A stretch of 64,000 bases of DNA from Cytobacillus depressus (GCF_008923245.1 NZ_WBOS01000005.1:62001-126000), one strand, 5' to 3'. Positions 17,008 to 26,048 are shown, counted from the stretch's first letter. A program made the numbers and translations. The notes: generated by a model from the sequence alone, not told the origin.

Positions 17008-17445
17008 TTAAATTGCAAAAAAGTAAAAATATGTAGTTTCTTTGGTAAAACCAACTTTTTCATAGAGTTTTTGCGCATCGATATTATCTGCAGCTGTTTC
17101 AAGAAGAAGCCCTTTAGCCTTTGTATCCTTTGCAAATTTTATAGCTTGCTTTATTAATTTCTCACCATAACCTTTCCCGCGTACACTTTCTTTTACGTAT
17201 AGATCATTCAGAATCCATAATCGTTTCATGCTGACTGATGAAAAGGATGGATATAATTGAACAAAGCCAACAGGATTTCCCCCATCAAAAGCGATAAAAA
17301 TAACTGAATCTTCACTGGTTAATCTCTCTTTAATAAAATCCTTTGCGCCGTCGATGTCAGACTTTTGCTTATAAAATATCCTGTATAAATCAAAAAGTTC
17401 TGCAACGGATCCTAGGTTATTTAAGGTTGCTTTTACTATACTCAT
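17008..17445 (-). CDS. GNAT family N-acetyltransferase
   Basis: 145-residue acetyltransferase with the GNAT core: VIFIAFDGGNPVGFVQLYP (beta strands), LNDLYVKESVRGKGYGEKLI containing the acetyl-CoA loop RGKGYG (about 87-92), and the closing NIDAQKLYEKVGFTKET. Substrate is unknown. It is first in the GNAT-HIT-PP2C operon, 31 bp before HIT. The ATG at 17445 has GGGGGA upstream at about 9 nt. Confidence 0.85.
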   Translation of the reverse strand: MSIVKATLNNLGSVAELFDLYRIFYKQKSDIDGAKDFIKERLTSEDSVIFIAFDGGNPVGFVQLYPSFSSVSMKRLWILNDLYVKESVRGKGYGEKLIKQAIKFAKDTKAKGLLLETAADNIDAQKLYEKVGFTKETTYFYFFAI

Positions 17446-17587
17446 ATTTTGATATCCCCCTTCGTTTACCCCATATATTTCATGAATGACAATAATAATA
17501 CGATCAGACTTTTGTCGATGCTAATCATTTTTTTCCATTCTCAGCCACTCGTATCTGTATAGGGAAATTCTGTTTCTCGGACAAAAA

Positions 17588-17620
17588 GGACTGAACTCAC
17601 TTATTTTTCGAATTCAGTCC
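17588..17620 (-). terminator. Terminator of the thioesterase gene
   Basis: GGACTGAA pairs with TTCAGTCC across a 17-nt loop, followed on the minus strand by CTTTTTG; seven bases after the stop at 17627. Confidence 0.7.
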
Positions 17621-17626
17621 CCCTTT

Positions 17627-18010
17627 CTATTTTCTCTTGATAACTGCCATTGTACATCTTGAAACGCAAATCAGCTTGTCTTCTTCGTCGACAATTTTAA
17701 TATCCCAAACCATCGTCGTTCTTCCATGGTGGAGAACGGTGGCAATGGCCGTAACCTTTCCATCCCGCTTCGCTCTAATATGGTTGGCATTAATTTCAAG
17801 TCCAGAAACGGATTCCTTTTCTTGATCGACAAGCTCATATGCCCCAATACTCGCAACTGTTTCTGCAAGCGCAACAGAGGCACCGCCATGCAGCACACCA
17901 AATGGCTGCCGTGTTCGCCCATCAACAGGCATTGTCGCAACTACCTTTCCTTTTTCAAGCGAGACAATTTCCATCCCTAACGCATCAATGAGTGTATTTT
18001 TCAAATTCAA
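17627..18010 (-). CDS. yuxO: Hotdog-fold thioesterase (YuxO/MenI-like, PaaI family)
   Basis: 127-residue acyl-CoA thioesterase. The PaaI-type active site is visible as QPFGVLHGGASVALAETV, with HGG and the catalytic Glu of AETV. Family members of this length hydrolyse 1,4-dihydroxy-2-naphthoyl-CoA in menaquinone synthesis (B. subtilis YuxO) or related CoA esters. The start is TTG at 18010 with GGGGAGAG about 6 nt upstream. In B. subtilis yuxO follows comA; no com genes are nearby here, so orthology rests on sequence type only. Confidence 0.75.
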   Translation of the reverse strand: MNLKNTLIDALGMEIVSLEKGKVVATMPVDGRTRQPFGVLHGGASVALAETVASIGAYELVDQEKESVSGLEINANHIRAKRDGKVTAIATVLHHGRTTMVWDIKIVDEEDKLICVSRCTMAVIKRK

Positions 18011-18128
18011 TTTAACTCTCCCCTATCACCTATAATATAACAGCACTTCCATCTATTATAATCCTGAATGAAACACAGGAAAAGCTTCCATTGCATATAT
18101 AGAATTAAAAAGAAAGGGGATCAGATAA

Positions 18129-18536
18129 ATGACACCCCATTTTACTTACGGGCATACATTTCCTTATATGCAAGCGTCCTTCACTCCCAATAATGCTAAC
18201 GAACATACGGCAGTCAATCGGGTATATCCTTCTGTAAATCCTGGTTCCTTTATGAAATCAGCAAAAGAGATGGAGAGGATTGTGAAGGATGCTAGTCGAT
18301 TAATAGAGAAAATGGCTGCTGACAGAAATTTTTCCTTTGAATTGATGAATGCAGCCCAAGCATCGCAAAATAGTAAAATTAATTCTATGATTAAATCAAC
18401 AGGAATTACACATATTCCTAAAGTTCACTTTACGCCAGATGGATTAATTTTACACTTTGAATCAGCTGCTCAATTACAAGGCTGCTGTGGCTTAACACTT
18501 AACATAAGATGGAATAGTATGCGATATGGATATTGA
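18129..18536 (+). CDS. Conserved hypothetical protein of unknown function
   Basis: 135-residue soluble protein. The N-terminus is rich in Pro, Thr, Phe and Tyr, a helix follows (KSAKEMERIVKDASRLIEKMA, about 43-63), and the C-terminal domain contains HIPKVHFTPDGLILHFES and a Cys pair in GCCGLTL. No signal peptide or membrane segment is seen. The C-terminal pattern resembles small Bacillus proteins made during sporulation, but I cannot name one. The ATG at 18129 has AAAGGGG 9 nt upstream, a strong ribosome site. Confidence 0.6.
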   Translation: MTPHFTYGHTFPYMQASFTPNNANEHTAVNRVYPSVNPGSFMKSAKEMERIVKDASRLIEKMAADRNFSFELMNAAQASQNSKINSMIKSTGITHIPKVHFTPDGLILHFESAAQLQGCCGLTLNIRWNSMRYGY

Positions 18537-18547
18537 AAATAGAAATG

Positions 18548-18682
18548 CAGAAGCGCCTTGATAGATGAACATCGACTAAAAACCGCAACGTCCTGTACGT
18601 CGGGGTAGGTGCTCCTCCTAAAAGCTAGCGCTTTTACTCGTGCGATGATTATGCTGCCGAAGCGTTCCTAGTGGAGCTAGAC
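18548..18682 (+). repeat. Family A dispersed repeat, copy A3
   Basis: Starts AGAAGCGCCTTG and ends GTGGAGCTAGAC. It has the AAAAGC-TAG-GCTTTT hairpin instead of the form CAAAAG..CTTTTG of A1/A5/A6, and the GTGCGATGATTATGCTGCCGAAGCG segment shared with A4 and A9. Confidence 0.8.
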
Positions 18683-18689
18683 AAGACGA

Positions 18690-18719
18690 AAAAAGCTCTC
18701 ATTATGTAGAGAGCTTTTT
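18690..18719. terminator. Bidirectional terminator
   Basis: AAAAAGCTCTC-ATTATGTA-GAGAGCTTTTT, 11-bp perfect stem between a plus-strand gene (via repeat A3) and the minus-strand gene at 18732. Confidence 0.88.
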
Positions 18720-18731
18720 ATCATGTATCTT

Positions 18732-18983
18732 TTAATAATAAGGATATCCGAAGCCATTGCCTGGTGGATATTGGCCGTACCCATAAGGGGGAAATACCGG
18801 ATAAGGTACCGGATAAGGATAAGGATATGGTCGATTAGCCAGGAGAGCAGCTGTTCCAAAACCAGCTATTCCTCCTCCAATTAATCCACCTAGAAGACCT
18901 CCAACAAATGGGGCGCCAAATAAAAAGCCTAGGAACCGTTCGTCTCCTCTATAATAATTTGGTCTTCCTCTAAGGTAATACAT
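18732..18983 (-). CDS. Small Gly/Pro/Tyr-rich protein of unknown function
   Basis: 83 residues in three parts: a basic aromatic N-terminus (YYLRGRPNYYRGDERF), a Gly-zipper hydrophobic helix (GGLLGGLIGGGIAGFG, about 28-44) and a C-terminus of Tyr-Pro repeats (YPYPYPVPYP) ending GFGYPYY. Composition resembles small surface or spore-coat proteins of Bacillus, but no family name can be given. The ATG at 18983 has AGGAGG 10 nt upstream, and a strong terminator follows. Confidence 0.65.
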   Translation of the reverse strand: MYYLRGRPNYYRGDERFLGFLFGAPFVGGLLGGLIGGGIAGFGTAALLANRPYPYPYPVPYPVFPPYGYGQYPPGNGFGYPYY

Positions 18984-19084
18984 TTTTGGGTAACCTCCTA
19001 ATATTTATGCCTACACTACTTAATATGCAATTTTCGTGATTTTGAGTGGGCTCAATTAGGAGGATTTGACTTTTTGAAAGCTAT

Positions 19085-19241
19085 AACGGTCCCATGATAA
19101 TCGTTTTAGCGTGTTCTCCCATTATTTGCGCTCTATGAACGATTCATGACGACCGTTTCGGCGGGCATTGCCAGTATTCACGTTCCATGAACGGTTCATG
19201 ATAACCGTTTCTGCGTTCTCCAACACTTTTCGCGTTCTATG
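19085..19241. repeat. Three tandem copies of a 52-bp repeat behind proS
   Basis: Units at 19085-19137, 19138-19189 and 19190-19241 (53, 52 and 52 bp). Each begins AACGNTTCATGA or similar, has CCGTTTC in the middle and ends CGTTCTATG or a close variant. Unit joints form an imperfect palindrome CATGAACGGTTCATG. The array ends 6 bp from the proS stop codon. No function is known to me. Confidence 0.8.
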
Positions 19242-19247
19242 AACCAC

Positions 19248-20678
19248 TCAATAAGCTTTTGCCCAATAAACTAGCTGGTTGGCTTCACGCCCGCAGCAGA
19301 CACATTCATTTGAAATGGCTTCTTGTTCAAATGGAATACATCTTGAAGTAGCACCTGTTTCTTCTTTCACTTTGTCTTCGCAGCTTTGATCTCCGCACCA
19401 CATCGCTTTTACGAAGCCTGTTTTGTTTGTAAAGATTTCATTCAATTCATCAAAAGAAGTAGCTTTGTATGTTTTCTGCTCTCGGAGCTCTTTCGCTCTT
19501 TCGAATAAGTTCCGCTGTATATCATCTAAAACCTCAGTCAATTTAGATTCTAATTCAATCATGCTGACAATGATCTTTTCTCCTGTATCGCGTCTTGCTA
19601 AAACGACTTGGTTATTCTCAATATCCTTCGGTCCAACCTCAAGACGAAGAGGAACACCCTTCATTTCATGCTCATTAAATTTCCAGCCTGGCTTTTTATC
19701 GCTTGCATCAATTCCTACTCGTGCAAAAGCAGAAAGCTTCTCTTTTAAATCATAGGCAAAATCAAGAACACCTTCTTTATGCTGAGCAATTGGAATAATC
19801 ATCACCTGAGTCGGGGCCGCTTTTGGCGGAATGACGAGTCCTCTATCATCGCCGTGAACCATGATCATCGCTCCAATGATACGAGTCGTGAATCCCCATG
19901 ATGTTTGCTGTACATATTGTTGCTGCCCATCTTTATCTAAATACTGAATGCCAAAGGCTTTTGCAAACCCATCTCCTAAGTGATGTGATGTTCCAGATTG
20001 CAGTGCTTTTCCATCATGCATTAAGCTTTCAATTGTATAAGTAAACTTCGCACCAGCAAACTTTTCCTTATCGGTTTTTTTGCCTTTTACAACTGGAATC
20101 GCCAGAACATTTTCGCAAACATCCGCATAAACCTCGAGCATTTGTTTCGTTTCCTCATGTGCCTCTTCATCAGTCGCATGGCATGTATGACCCTCTTGCC
20201 ATAGAAACTCTAATGTGCGGAGAAACGGTCTTGTCGTTTTTTCCCATCTCACGACATTTGCCCATTGATTATAAAGCTTTGGCAGATCACGATAGGAGTG
20301 AATAATATTTTTATAATGCTCACAGAAAAGTACTTCAGATGTTGGGCGTACACATAAACGCTCTGCCAACTCCTCTGAACCTCCGTGTGTCACCCATGCT
20401 ACTTCTGGAGCAAACCCTTCAATATGATCCTTTTCCTTTTGTAGCAGGCTTTCCGGAATAAATAACGGCATATATACATTTTCATGACCAGTATCTTTAA
20501 TACGCTGATCCAGTTCATTCTTAATATTCTCCCATAATGCATAGCCGTACGGACGGATGATCATAGAACCACGAACACTTGAATAGTCAATTAAATCTGC
20601 CTTCGTGACAACATCTGTGTACCATTGGGCAAAATCATCATCCATTGCCGTTATGTCTTTAACAAACTCTTTTGCCAT
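19248..20678 (-). CDS. proS: Prolyl-tRNA synthetase, short (eukaryote/archaeon-like) type
   Basis: Charges tRNA-Pro with proline. The 476-residue length, the absence of the long bacterial editing insertion and the C-terminal zinc-binding-type cysteines (CGDQSCED and NECVCCGRE) mark the short ProRS class found as ProS2 in some Bacillus. Class II motifs are visible as [32 protein letters not shown] and the [24 protein letters not shown] region. The ATG at 20678 is chosen because GAGGTG lies 6 nt upstream; an in-frame GTG overlaps that site. Upstream is a T-box with a proline specifier codon, so expression should rise when tRNA-Pro is uncharged. Whether a second, long ProRS exists cannot be seen here. 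Confidence 0.95.
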   Translation of the reverse strand: MAKEFVKDITAMDDDFAQWYTDVVTKADLIDYSSVRGSMIIRPYGYALWENIKNELDQRIKDTGHENVYMPLFIPESLLQKEKDHIEGFAPEVAWVTHGGSEELAERLCVRPTSEVLFCEHYKNIIHSYRDLPKLYNQWANVVRWEKTTRPFLRTLEFLWQEGHTCHATDEEAHEETKQMLEVYADVCENVLAIPVVKGKKTDKEKFAGAKFTYTIESLMHDGKALQSGTSHHLGDGFAKAFGIQYLDKDGQQQYVQQTSWGFTTRIIGAMIMVHGDDRGLVIPPKAAPTQVMIIPIAQHKEGVLDFAYDLKEKLSAFARVGIDASDKKPGWKFNEHEMKGVPLRLEVGPKDIENNQVVLARRDTGEKIIVSMIELESKLTEVLDDIQRNLFERAKELREQKTYKATSFDELNEIFTNKTGFVKAMWCGDQSCEDKVKEETGATSRCIPFEQEAISNECVCCGREANQLVYWAKAY

Positions 20679-20706
20679 TGTTAACACCTCAATTATTATT
20701 TTTATT

Positions 20707-20822
20707 TAGGCTGTGTTAAACCTGTTGATTTCCGCTGCAGGCACTCGCTTTTCCGCAGGAATTTCGCGCCTTCCGCGTAATCAACTAAGTGGCAGTATCA
20801 TCTATAGATCTAACATAGCCTA
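20707..20822. repeat. Family F MITE-like element in the proS leader
   Basis: 116-bp element with 14-bp terminal inverted repeats TAGGCTGTGTTAAA and TCTAACATAGCCTA (12 of 14 paired). The inside contains TTTCCGCTGCAGGCACTCGC, a sequence I recall as common in Bacillaceae intergenic DNA. It lies between the T-box terminator and the proS ribosome site. No clear target duplication is seen. Confidence 0.75.
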
Positions 20823-20827
20823 AATTT

Positions 20828-21215
20828 AAAAAAGCCATGCTCCAAATTAGGGACCAAAGCATGGCGGTACCACCCTAATTTAAAGCATAGCTTTACACTC
20901 AGAAATCATGATAACGGATATGCACCCGCTCGTATCTTCAAAAAATTATCGCAGATTAACGGGCAGTAAGACCCCCACCTCTTCAAGGATTCGAGTATAA
21001 ACAATGAAGAATAAGTGGGGGATCAACTGCCCATAAATGCCCGATTGGTTCAACTAACAATCAGTAGGGATGGGAACCCCCCCCCACTGATTGAAGTTTC
21101 ACTTTATCCGATAGAGAACTTAGAGGCAGGTTCAAGTGTCCGTTTATGGAAGCCTTTCAGCAATCAGCTTCCTCTCTAAAATAACCGAGATCCACTTTAC
21201 TAATCCCCATCAATG
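20828..21215 (-). promoter_or_regulatory. Proline T-box leader of proS
   Basis: Tandem antiterminator/terminator control by uncharged tRNA-Pro. On the minus strand a stem I region (TTAGAGAGG ... CCTCTAA) holds the specifier loop GAA-CCT-GCC; the CCU proline codon is at 21128-21130. The T-box AGGGTGGTACCGC is at 20864-20876. The terminator is GCCATGCT/AGCATGGC (20834-20865) with a run of T residues. Stem I and antiterminator are pushed apart by about 120-150 bp of repeat D. Confidence 0.93.
20943..21059 (-). repeat. Family D structured repeat, copy D1, inside the T-box leader
   Basis: On the minus strand it runs from GTTAGTTGAAC to CTGCGATAATTT and matches D2 at 63557-63672 along its whole length. 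Outer stem GGGCAGT/ACTGCCC (21026-21032 with 20961-20967); inner stem CCCCCAC/GTGGGGG (21015-21021 with 20972-20978). A further hairpin AATCAGT/ACTGATT with a run of nine C residues lies next to it (21060-21093) and may belong to the element. Confidence 0.75.
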
Positions 21216-21241
21216 TTTTTCACTATTTTTGGAAATTATAT

Positions 21242-21276
21242 AAAAACCTAAATCGAAAGTCAAATCGATTAGTTTT
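21242..21276 (-). terminator. Weak terminator at the ald 3' end
   Basis: AAAACTAATCG pairs imperfectly with CGATTTAGGTTTT (bulges at two positions), overlaps the ald stop codon and is followed by TTTTTATAT on the minus strand. Confidence 0.4.
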
Positions 21277-22384
21277 CGAATGCTTGGTCAACAGACACAT
21301 AGTCGTAGCCAAGGTCTCTAGCCACTGCTTGATAAGTAACATGTCCATTTAGAACGTTTACGCCAAGCTTTAATGCTGCGTTGTCTTCAACTGCTTTCTT
21401 AACGCCTTTATTTGCAATTTGTAACGCATAGTTGATTGTTACGTTTGTAAGTGCAATGGTTGATGTTCTTGGAACAGCACCAGGCATGTTTGCGACAGCG
21501 TAGTGAACAACGCCATGCTTCTCATAAGTTGGGTTATCATGTGTTGTAATATGGTCAACCGTTTCGAAAATACCGCCTTGGTCAACTGCCACGTCGATAA
21601 CAACTGAACCAGGAGCCATTTCTTTAACCATTTCTTCAGTTACTAGCTTCGGAGCTTTTGAACCTGGGATAAGAACAGCACCTATAACTAAATCACTTTC
21701 TTTAACAGCTTGAGCAATGTTGAATGGGTTAGACATTAAAGTTTGGATGCTGTTGCCAAAAATATCGTCTAATTGGCGAAGACGCTCAGGGCTTAAGTCA
21801 ATAATTGTTACTTGTGCACCAAGTCCAATAGCCATTTTCGCCGCATTGATTCCAACTACTCCACCGCCGACAATCGTTACTTTGCCACGTGAAACGCCTG
21901 GAACGCCTGCAAGGAGAACCCCTTTCCCGCCATTCGTTTTTTGCAGGAATTGCGCACCAATTTGCGTAGCCATACGTCCAGCCACTTCACTCATTGGTGT
22001 CAATAATGGAAGAGTGCGATTCACTTCTACTGTTTCGTAAGCAATTGCTGTTACTCCTGTTTCTGTTAATGCTTTCGTTAATGCAGACTCAGCAGCTAAG
22101 TGTAAATATGTGAATAAAATTAATCCTTTACGGAAATATTTAAATTCTGGCTCAAGTGGTTCCTTCACCTTCATAACCATTTCTGCAGTCCATGCTTCTG
22201 CAGCTGTAGGAACGATTTCTGCTCCAACCTCTTTATAGTCTTCGTTCGTGAATCCGCTTCCAAGACCTGCGCCAGATTCCACTAAAACTTGATGGCCTGC
22301 TTTAACAAGTGTATATACACTAGCTGGTGTTGCAGCTACACGGTTTTCATTGTTTTTTATTTCTTTAGGTACCCCAATAATCAT
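21269..22384 (-). CDS. ald: Alanine dehydrogenase
   Basis: NAD-dependent reversible deamination of L-alanine to pyruvate and ammonia; needed in B. subtilis for growth on alanine and for sporulation. The 371 residues show the N-terminal substrate site [23 protein letters not shown] with the substrate Lys, YLHLA with the catalytic His, the Rossmann loop [17 protein letters not shown] (about 168-184) and [12 protein letters not shown]. The ATG at 22384 has GGAAAGGGG upstream and begins the conserved MIIGVPKE. It lies upstream of proS on the same strand, but the proS T-box and a weak terminator separate them. It is divergent from racA. Confidence 0.96.
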   Translation of the reverse strand: MIIGVPKEIKNNENRVAATPASVYTLVKAGHQVLVESGAGLGSGFTNEDYKEVGAEIVPTAAEAWTAEMVMKVKEPLEPEFKYFRKGLILFTYLHLAAESALTKALTETGVTAIAYETVEVNRTLPLLTPMSEVAGRMATQIGAQFLQKTNGGKGVLLAGVPGVSRGKVTIVGGGVVGINAAKMAIGLGAQVTIIDLSPERLRQLDDIFGNSIQTLMSNPFNIAQAVKESDLVIGAVLIPGSKAPKLVTEEMVKEMAPGSVVIDVAVDQGGIFETVDHITTHDNPTYEKHGVVHYAVANMPGAVPRTSTIALTNVTINYALQIANKGVKKAVEDNAALKLGVNVLNGHVTYQAVARDLGYDYVSVDQAFEN

Positions 22385-22708
22385 GAAAATATTCCCCTTT
22401 CCTAACATTCTAAAAATTATAACCACCCTAATTATAATAGATTCGTCACAATCATTCCAGCATTTGCGAAAACTTTGTCATTTTTTGTAGTTTTCAGATA
22501 ACTCCCGCTTAAAAACTTCTTTTTTGCCTATATAAAATTTTATTAAACTAACATTTACAGAACTTGTTGCATATCCACTTTCTTTGCCGAATGAAAACTA
22601 GTTTTGTCACATGGGAAGGACTTTTAATTTTAAAATTGAATTCAATCCTTAACTGAGAAAAGCGGAAGTGCCTTCGGAACAAACAAAGGACAATAGGAGG
22701 GGATCAGT
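22385..22708. other. Divergent spacer between ald and racA
   Basis: 324 bp, very AT-rich. It holds the ald promoter region (two TATAAT-like boxes on the minus strand; no convincing -35 partner) and at its racA end a fragment of repeat A (22656-22690). No other gene is seen. Confidence 0.6.
22656..22690 (+). repeat. Family A repeat, 5' fragment A10
   Basis: GAAAAGCGGAAGTGCCTTCG and the next bases match the left end of A4 and A6; the rest of the element is missing. It runs almost to the racA ribosome site. Confidence 0.6.
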
Positions 22709-23236
22709 TTGAATACAAGTGCTGTTGCAAAGTTGTTGGGTGTGTCGCCAAGCACCATACAGCGTTGGGTAAGGCAGCTGGGGCTCCAAATGGAACGGAA
22801 TGAGCTTGGTCACTATTTATTTAAGGAGGGGGATATTGAATTACTTAAACAAGTGCAAGATCAGCTTAGCAAAGGGATCATTTTGCAGGATGTAACTGTG
22901 CATGAAGGAAAAACGAGAAAAGGTACGCTTAAAACAATCGTAAGTATTGATGATAATGTGACGGAAAAGTTATTAGAGAAGATCGAAATGCTAGAGAAAA
23001 AATTAAATGGTAAAGCAGATGATGTCGTTTCTTATCAGCTCCTTCAGCATCGCCGTGAAATTGAAGAGCTTCAAGCTGAAGTGAAAAGCTTAACTGAACG
23101 GATTGAAAAATTGGAGAGCAAACAAAACGGATCAAAAAAAGAACTCCCTGCAGATAATTTATTAGTATTTGACACGGAGAAGCCGGTGCAGAAAATTAAA
23201 AAGAAAAACATTCTTACATCACTGTTCGGTTTTTAG
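22709..23236 (+). CDS. racA: RacA, chromosome-anchoring protein of sporulation
   Basis: 175-residue DNA-binding protein that ties the origin-proximal chromosome to the cell pole during axial filament formation. The N-terminus is a MerR-like helix-turn-helix (NTSAVAKLLGVSPSTIQRWV). The centre is a coiled coil (about 85-145, with HRREIEELQAEVKSLTERIE). The C-terminus is a basic, amphipathic membrane-directed tail KKKNILTSLFGF. These three parts in this order identify RacA (184 residues in B. subtilis). The start is TTG at 22709 with AGGAGGGG upstream. It is convergent with pepA. Confidence 0.9.
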   Translation: MNTSAVAKLLGVSPSTIQRWVRQLGLQMERNELGHYLFKEGDIELLKQVQDQLSKGIILQDVTVHEGKTRKGTLKTIVSIDDNVTEKLLEKIEMLEKKLNGKADDVVSYQLLQHRREIEELQAEVKSLTERIEKLESKQNGSKKELPADNLLVFDTEKPVQKIKKKNILTSLFGF

Positions 23237-23335
23237 GGCGTGTGATGTACTTCGGCCATATACGCACAAGTTATCGCTTATTTCGTACTGAATAAACCCC
23301 GTTTACATGCACACAAATGGCTAAATAAAGCTTCA

Positions 23336-23374
23336 AAAAAAGCAGCCTCTACTCACTCACAGAAGCTGCTTTTT
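23336..23374. terminator. Bidirectional terminator between racA and pepA
   Basis: AAAAAGCAGC pairs with GCTGCTTTTT across an 18-nt loop, directly before the pepA stop codon at 23378. Confidence 0.82.
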
Positions 23375-23377
23375 GTA

Positions 23378-24886
23378 TTATTTCTCGTCAGTTTCAAATC
23401 TTTCAACTAATAATGCAAGTGTGCGAACCATTGCCCCTGTTGCTCCTCCTGGGCCAAGATCATGATCTTTGCGGGTTGTCGCTGTTCCGGCAATGTCGAG
23501 ATGCACCCAAGGTGTACCTTCAGCAAATTCACCAACAAACGCACCGCCCATGATCGCGTGTCCTTCTCGTCCAGGAGAATTGTTTAAATCGGCAATTTTG
23601 CTGCTTCTTACTCTTTGGATATCTTTTTCGAAAAGCGGCAAGCGCCAGATTGGTTCACCAGCCTCATAAGATGCTTCAAGAACCTGCTCCCATAAAGCTT
23701 CGTTGTTTGTAAGAGCACCTGTTGTGTCATTTCCAAGTGCAATGATGACGCCGCCAGTCAATGTCGCAACATCCACAATATAATTAGCGCCATGATGCTT
23801 TGCATACGTGACAGCGTCAGCTAAAGCTAAACGCCCTTCTGCGTCTGTATTCAGCACTTCGATAGTTTTTCCGCTCATAGATGTGATGACGTCATCCGGC
23901 TTTAGGGCATTTCCGCTGATCATATTGTCAGTTGAAGGGATAACGGCAACAACGTTTTGTTCCGGTCTAAGCTCGCCGATGATTTCCATAGCGCCAAGAA
24001 CAGCTGCCGCTCCGCCCATATCCGCTTTCATGCCGACAATGCCGTCTTTTGGCTTAATGGAATAACCCCCAGTATCAAACGTAATCCCTTTGCCTACTAG
24101 ACCAATAACGTCTGTCCATTCCTCTTTGCCCTGATATTTAAGGACAATCATTTTTGGCGGTTCAACAGAGCCTTGGTTGACCGCTAATAAAGCACCCATG
24201 CCAAGCTTTAGCATGTCTTCCTTCTCAAGAATTTCGGCTTCAAATTTATATTTTCCTGCTAATTCTAGTGCATAATTAGCCATATCTGTCGCTGTCAGCA
24301 TATTCCCGGGAAGGTTTACGAGAGTACGAGCTGAGTTCGTCGCTTTTCCATATGTATAACCAACAGTTAAGGCTGCTTGAATTTCATTTTCATCAGAAAA
24401 ATCTCCATAAACCGATACTTGTTCAATCGACTTTTCAGGGTCATTTGCTTTTTGCTTATAGCCAGCAAAAGTATACGTTGATAATGATAACGCTTCACTA
24501 ATAGCATGTGCAGCATCTAATTCATCAACATTCTCGTTAGTAAATGAAGTTAGTAACACAGACACATTCTGGAGTTTATCTCCTTTTACAGCTTTAAACG
24601 TTTTCCCTAGTGCTTCGCGCAATCCTTCAAAGGAATAGTTTGTTTCACGACCTAACCCTACAACATATAATCGCTTTACACCAATTTTCCCAAAGGTATG
24701 TACTTTTGAAACTGCTTTTTTCTTAGCTGAAAGGTCACCGTTTTTCACTAGCTCCGTTAATTGACCGTCGAATTTCTTATCCAGCTCCGCAAGAGCCCCG
24801 TCAAATTTATTCGGTCTTTCAAAAATCCCGACAATCAAGCATTCATTGTCATTCTCGAAGTTTAATTCCTTTTTCACTGTAAACAT
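23378..24886 (-). CDS. pepA: Cytosolic leucyl aminopeptidase (M17), YuiE
   Basis: 502-residue metallo-aminopeptidase that removes N-terminal residues, mainly Leu, from peptides. The M17 C-terminal domain shows [17 protein letters not shown] with the metal-binding Lys and Asp, [12 protein letters not shown], and the family signature NTDAEGRL followed by LADAVTYA. The N-terminal macro-like domain (about 1-165) is complete. The ATG at 24886 has GGGGGTG upstream; the longer frame lacks a ribosome site. It corresponds to yuiE, the gene before yuiD in B. subtilis; here a DUF309 gene precedes it. Confidence 0.95.
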   Translation of the reverse strand: MFTVKKELNFENDNECLIVGIFERPNKFDGALAELDKKFDGQLTELVKNGDLSAKKKAVSKVHTFGKIGVKRLYVVGLGRETNYSFEGLREALGKTFKAVKGDKLQNVSVLLTSFTNENVDELDAAHAISEALSLSTYTFAGYKQKANDPEKSIEQVSVYGDFSDENEIQAALTVGYTYGKATNSARTLVNLPGNMLTATDMANYALELAGKYKFEAEILEKEDMLKLGMGALLAVNQGSVEPPKMIVLKYQGKEEWTDVIGLVGKGITFDTGGYSIKPKDGIVGMKADMGGAAAVLGAMEIIGELRPEQNVVAVIPSTDNMISGNALKPDDVITSMSGKTIEVLNTDAEGRLALADAVTYAKHHGANYIVDVATLTGGVIIALGNDTTGALTNNEALWEQVLEASYEAGEPIWRLPLFEKDIQRVRSSKIADLNNSPGREGHAIMGGAFVGEFAEGTPWVHLDIAGTATTRKDHDLGPGGATGAMVRTLALLVERFETDEK

Positions 24887-24947
24887 TTTGGTCACCCCCA
24901 TATTTAATGCTCTCATTATATCGAAAAAAGCCAATTATTTCGACTAT

Positions 24948-25325
24948 CTAATCATTTAAAAATAAGAATAATTCCGGCAGTTTCGGAAGGCTTCCTACCT
25001 CTTCAAATGGGACACGGTCAATATCCTTTGGAAAAAGTGTGAGACATTCTTCGATAAATGGATACACATATTCAAGGTCAATGCCCCAATGCTTCGGCCG
25101 GTACGCTTGTAAATAATCATGGGCCGCCCGCATCATTAATCGTGCACCTTTAACATTCCCATAATCGTAATGATAAATCGCCACACTCATTTGCAATAGC
25201 CCTTTGAAAAATAAATTACCTTTATCAGTCATCCACATTTCCTCGAGTAGATCATGGCATGTGTAATAATCCCCTTCATTGAATTTAATAAAAAACTCAT
25301 AATACTCGAGTGGATATTCCTCCAT
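24948..25325 (-). CDS. DUF309 family protein (YpuF-like)
   Basis: 125-residue helical, acidic protein of unknown function. The pattern FNEGDYYTCHDLLEEMWM (about 14-31) with His and Glu residues, followed by FFKGLLQMSVAIYHY and GARLMMRAAHDYL, is the DUF309 signature, possibly a metal site. The ATG at 25325 has GAGGAG 9 nt upstream. It ends 61 bp before pepA on the same strand, so the two may be cotranscribed. Confidence 0.82.
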   Translation of the reverse strand: MEEYPLEYYEFFIKFNEGDYYTCHDLLEEMWMTDKGNLFFKGLLQMSVAIYHYDYGNVKGARLMMRAAHDYLQAYRPKHWGIDLEYVYPFIEECLTLFPKDIDRVPFEEVGSLPKLPELFLFLND

Positions 25326-25568
25326 TTCAATCACTCCTCTCAAACGGGATATAGGGATAGGTTCTTTGTTCTATAGCTGGGACGAGGGACCTGTCCCCAT
25401 GTCCCACAATTTTCCCAAAAACCGTTGCACTATTATGAATTTATTATTATCATTTTAACAAAAGGGATTAATTCTGCGGAGAAATTTCGGAATCTTTGTA
25501 AAAAAGCAGTCCATAAATACAGCAGGATGACGAACAATGCCTTTTGTTTTAATAAAGGTGGGTAAACA

Positions 25569-26048
25569 ATGGAATTATTTATGAATTTTCCTCTTTGGTC
25601 AGCCATTGCGGCGATCTTCTTTGCACAGTTTGTAAAAGTCCCGATTCATTTTATCGCTACAAGAAAATTAAATTGGGCTCTCCTTACGAGTACGGGCGGG
25701 ATGCCAAGTTCACATTCGGCGGCGGTTACGGCCCTGTCAACCGGGGTTGCCTTAGAAACGGGCTTAAATTCGGCCGTGTTTGCAGTGTCTGCGGTTTTCG
25801 CTATTATCACTATGTTTGACGCCACAGGAGTCCGTAGGCAGGCTGGTGAACAAGCGATTGTTTTGAATCAATTAGTGGCCGATTTCAATCGCTTTGTTGA
25901 AGAGGCAAAGGTGTGGCAGAAAAAAGCCGACGAAGAAAAAAGGAAAGAACTAAAGGAATTGCTTGGTCATAAACCGATTGAAGTATTCTTCGGCGGCTTA
26001 ACTGGCATTCTTTTAACTCTTTTTCTGCATTTTCTTATTTCATTATAA
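25569..26048 (+). CDS. yuiD: YuiD, divergent PAP2 family membrane protein (DUF212)
   Basis: 159-residue membrane protein with four hydrophobic segments. The divergent PAP2 motifs are STGGMPSSHSAAVTAL (about 41-56) and the C-terminal LLGHKPIEVFFGG, which hold the Ser-His and His residues that act in acid phosphatases of this superfamily; the substrate is unknown. A charged cytosolic loop with EEAKVWQKKADEEKRKELK lies between. The ATG at 25569 has AAGGTGGG upstream. The place between pepA and yuiC agrees with B. subtilis. Confidence 0.88.
   Translation: MELFMNFPLWSAIAAIFFAQFVKVPIHFIATRKLNWALLTSTGGMPSSHSAAVTALSTGVALETGLNSAVFAVSAVFAIITMFDATGVRRQAGEQAIVLNQLVADFNRFVEEAKVWQKKADEEKRKELKELLGHKPIEVFFGGLTGILLTLFLHFLISL

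Noticed and set aside
21077-21085. Run of nine C residues in the proS leader, first suspected as a phase-variable tract
   Set aside because: It is in a non-coding leader, next to repeat D; no reading frame would switch. A sequencing slip is also possible.
25378-25408. GGGAC...GTCCC hairpin (TGGGACGAGGGAC) upstream of yuiD
   Set aside because: Resembles a short repeat common in Bacillus spacers, but I see only one copy in the window and no T run, so neither terminator nor element can be supported.
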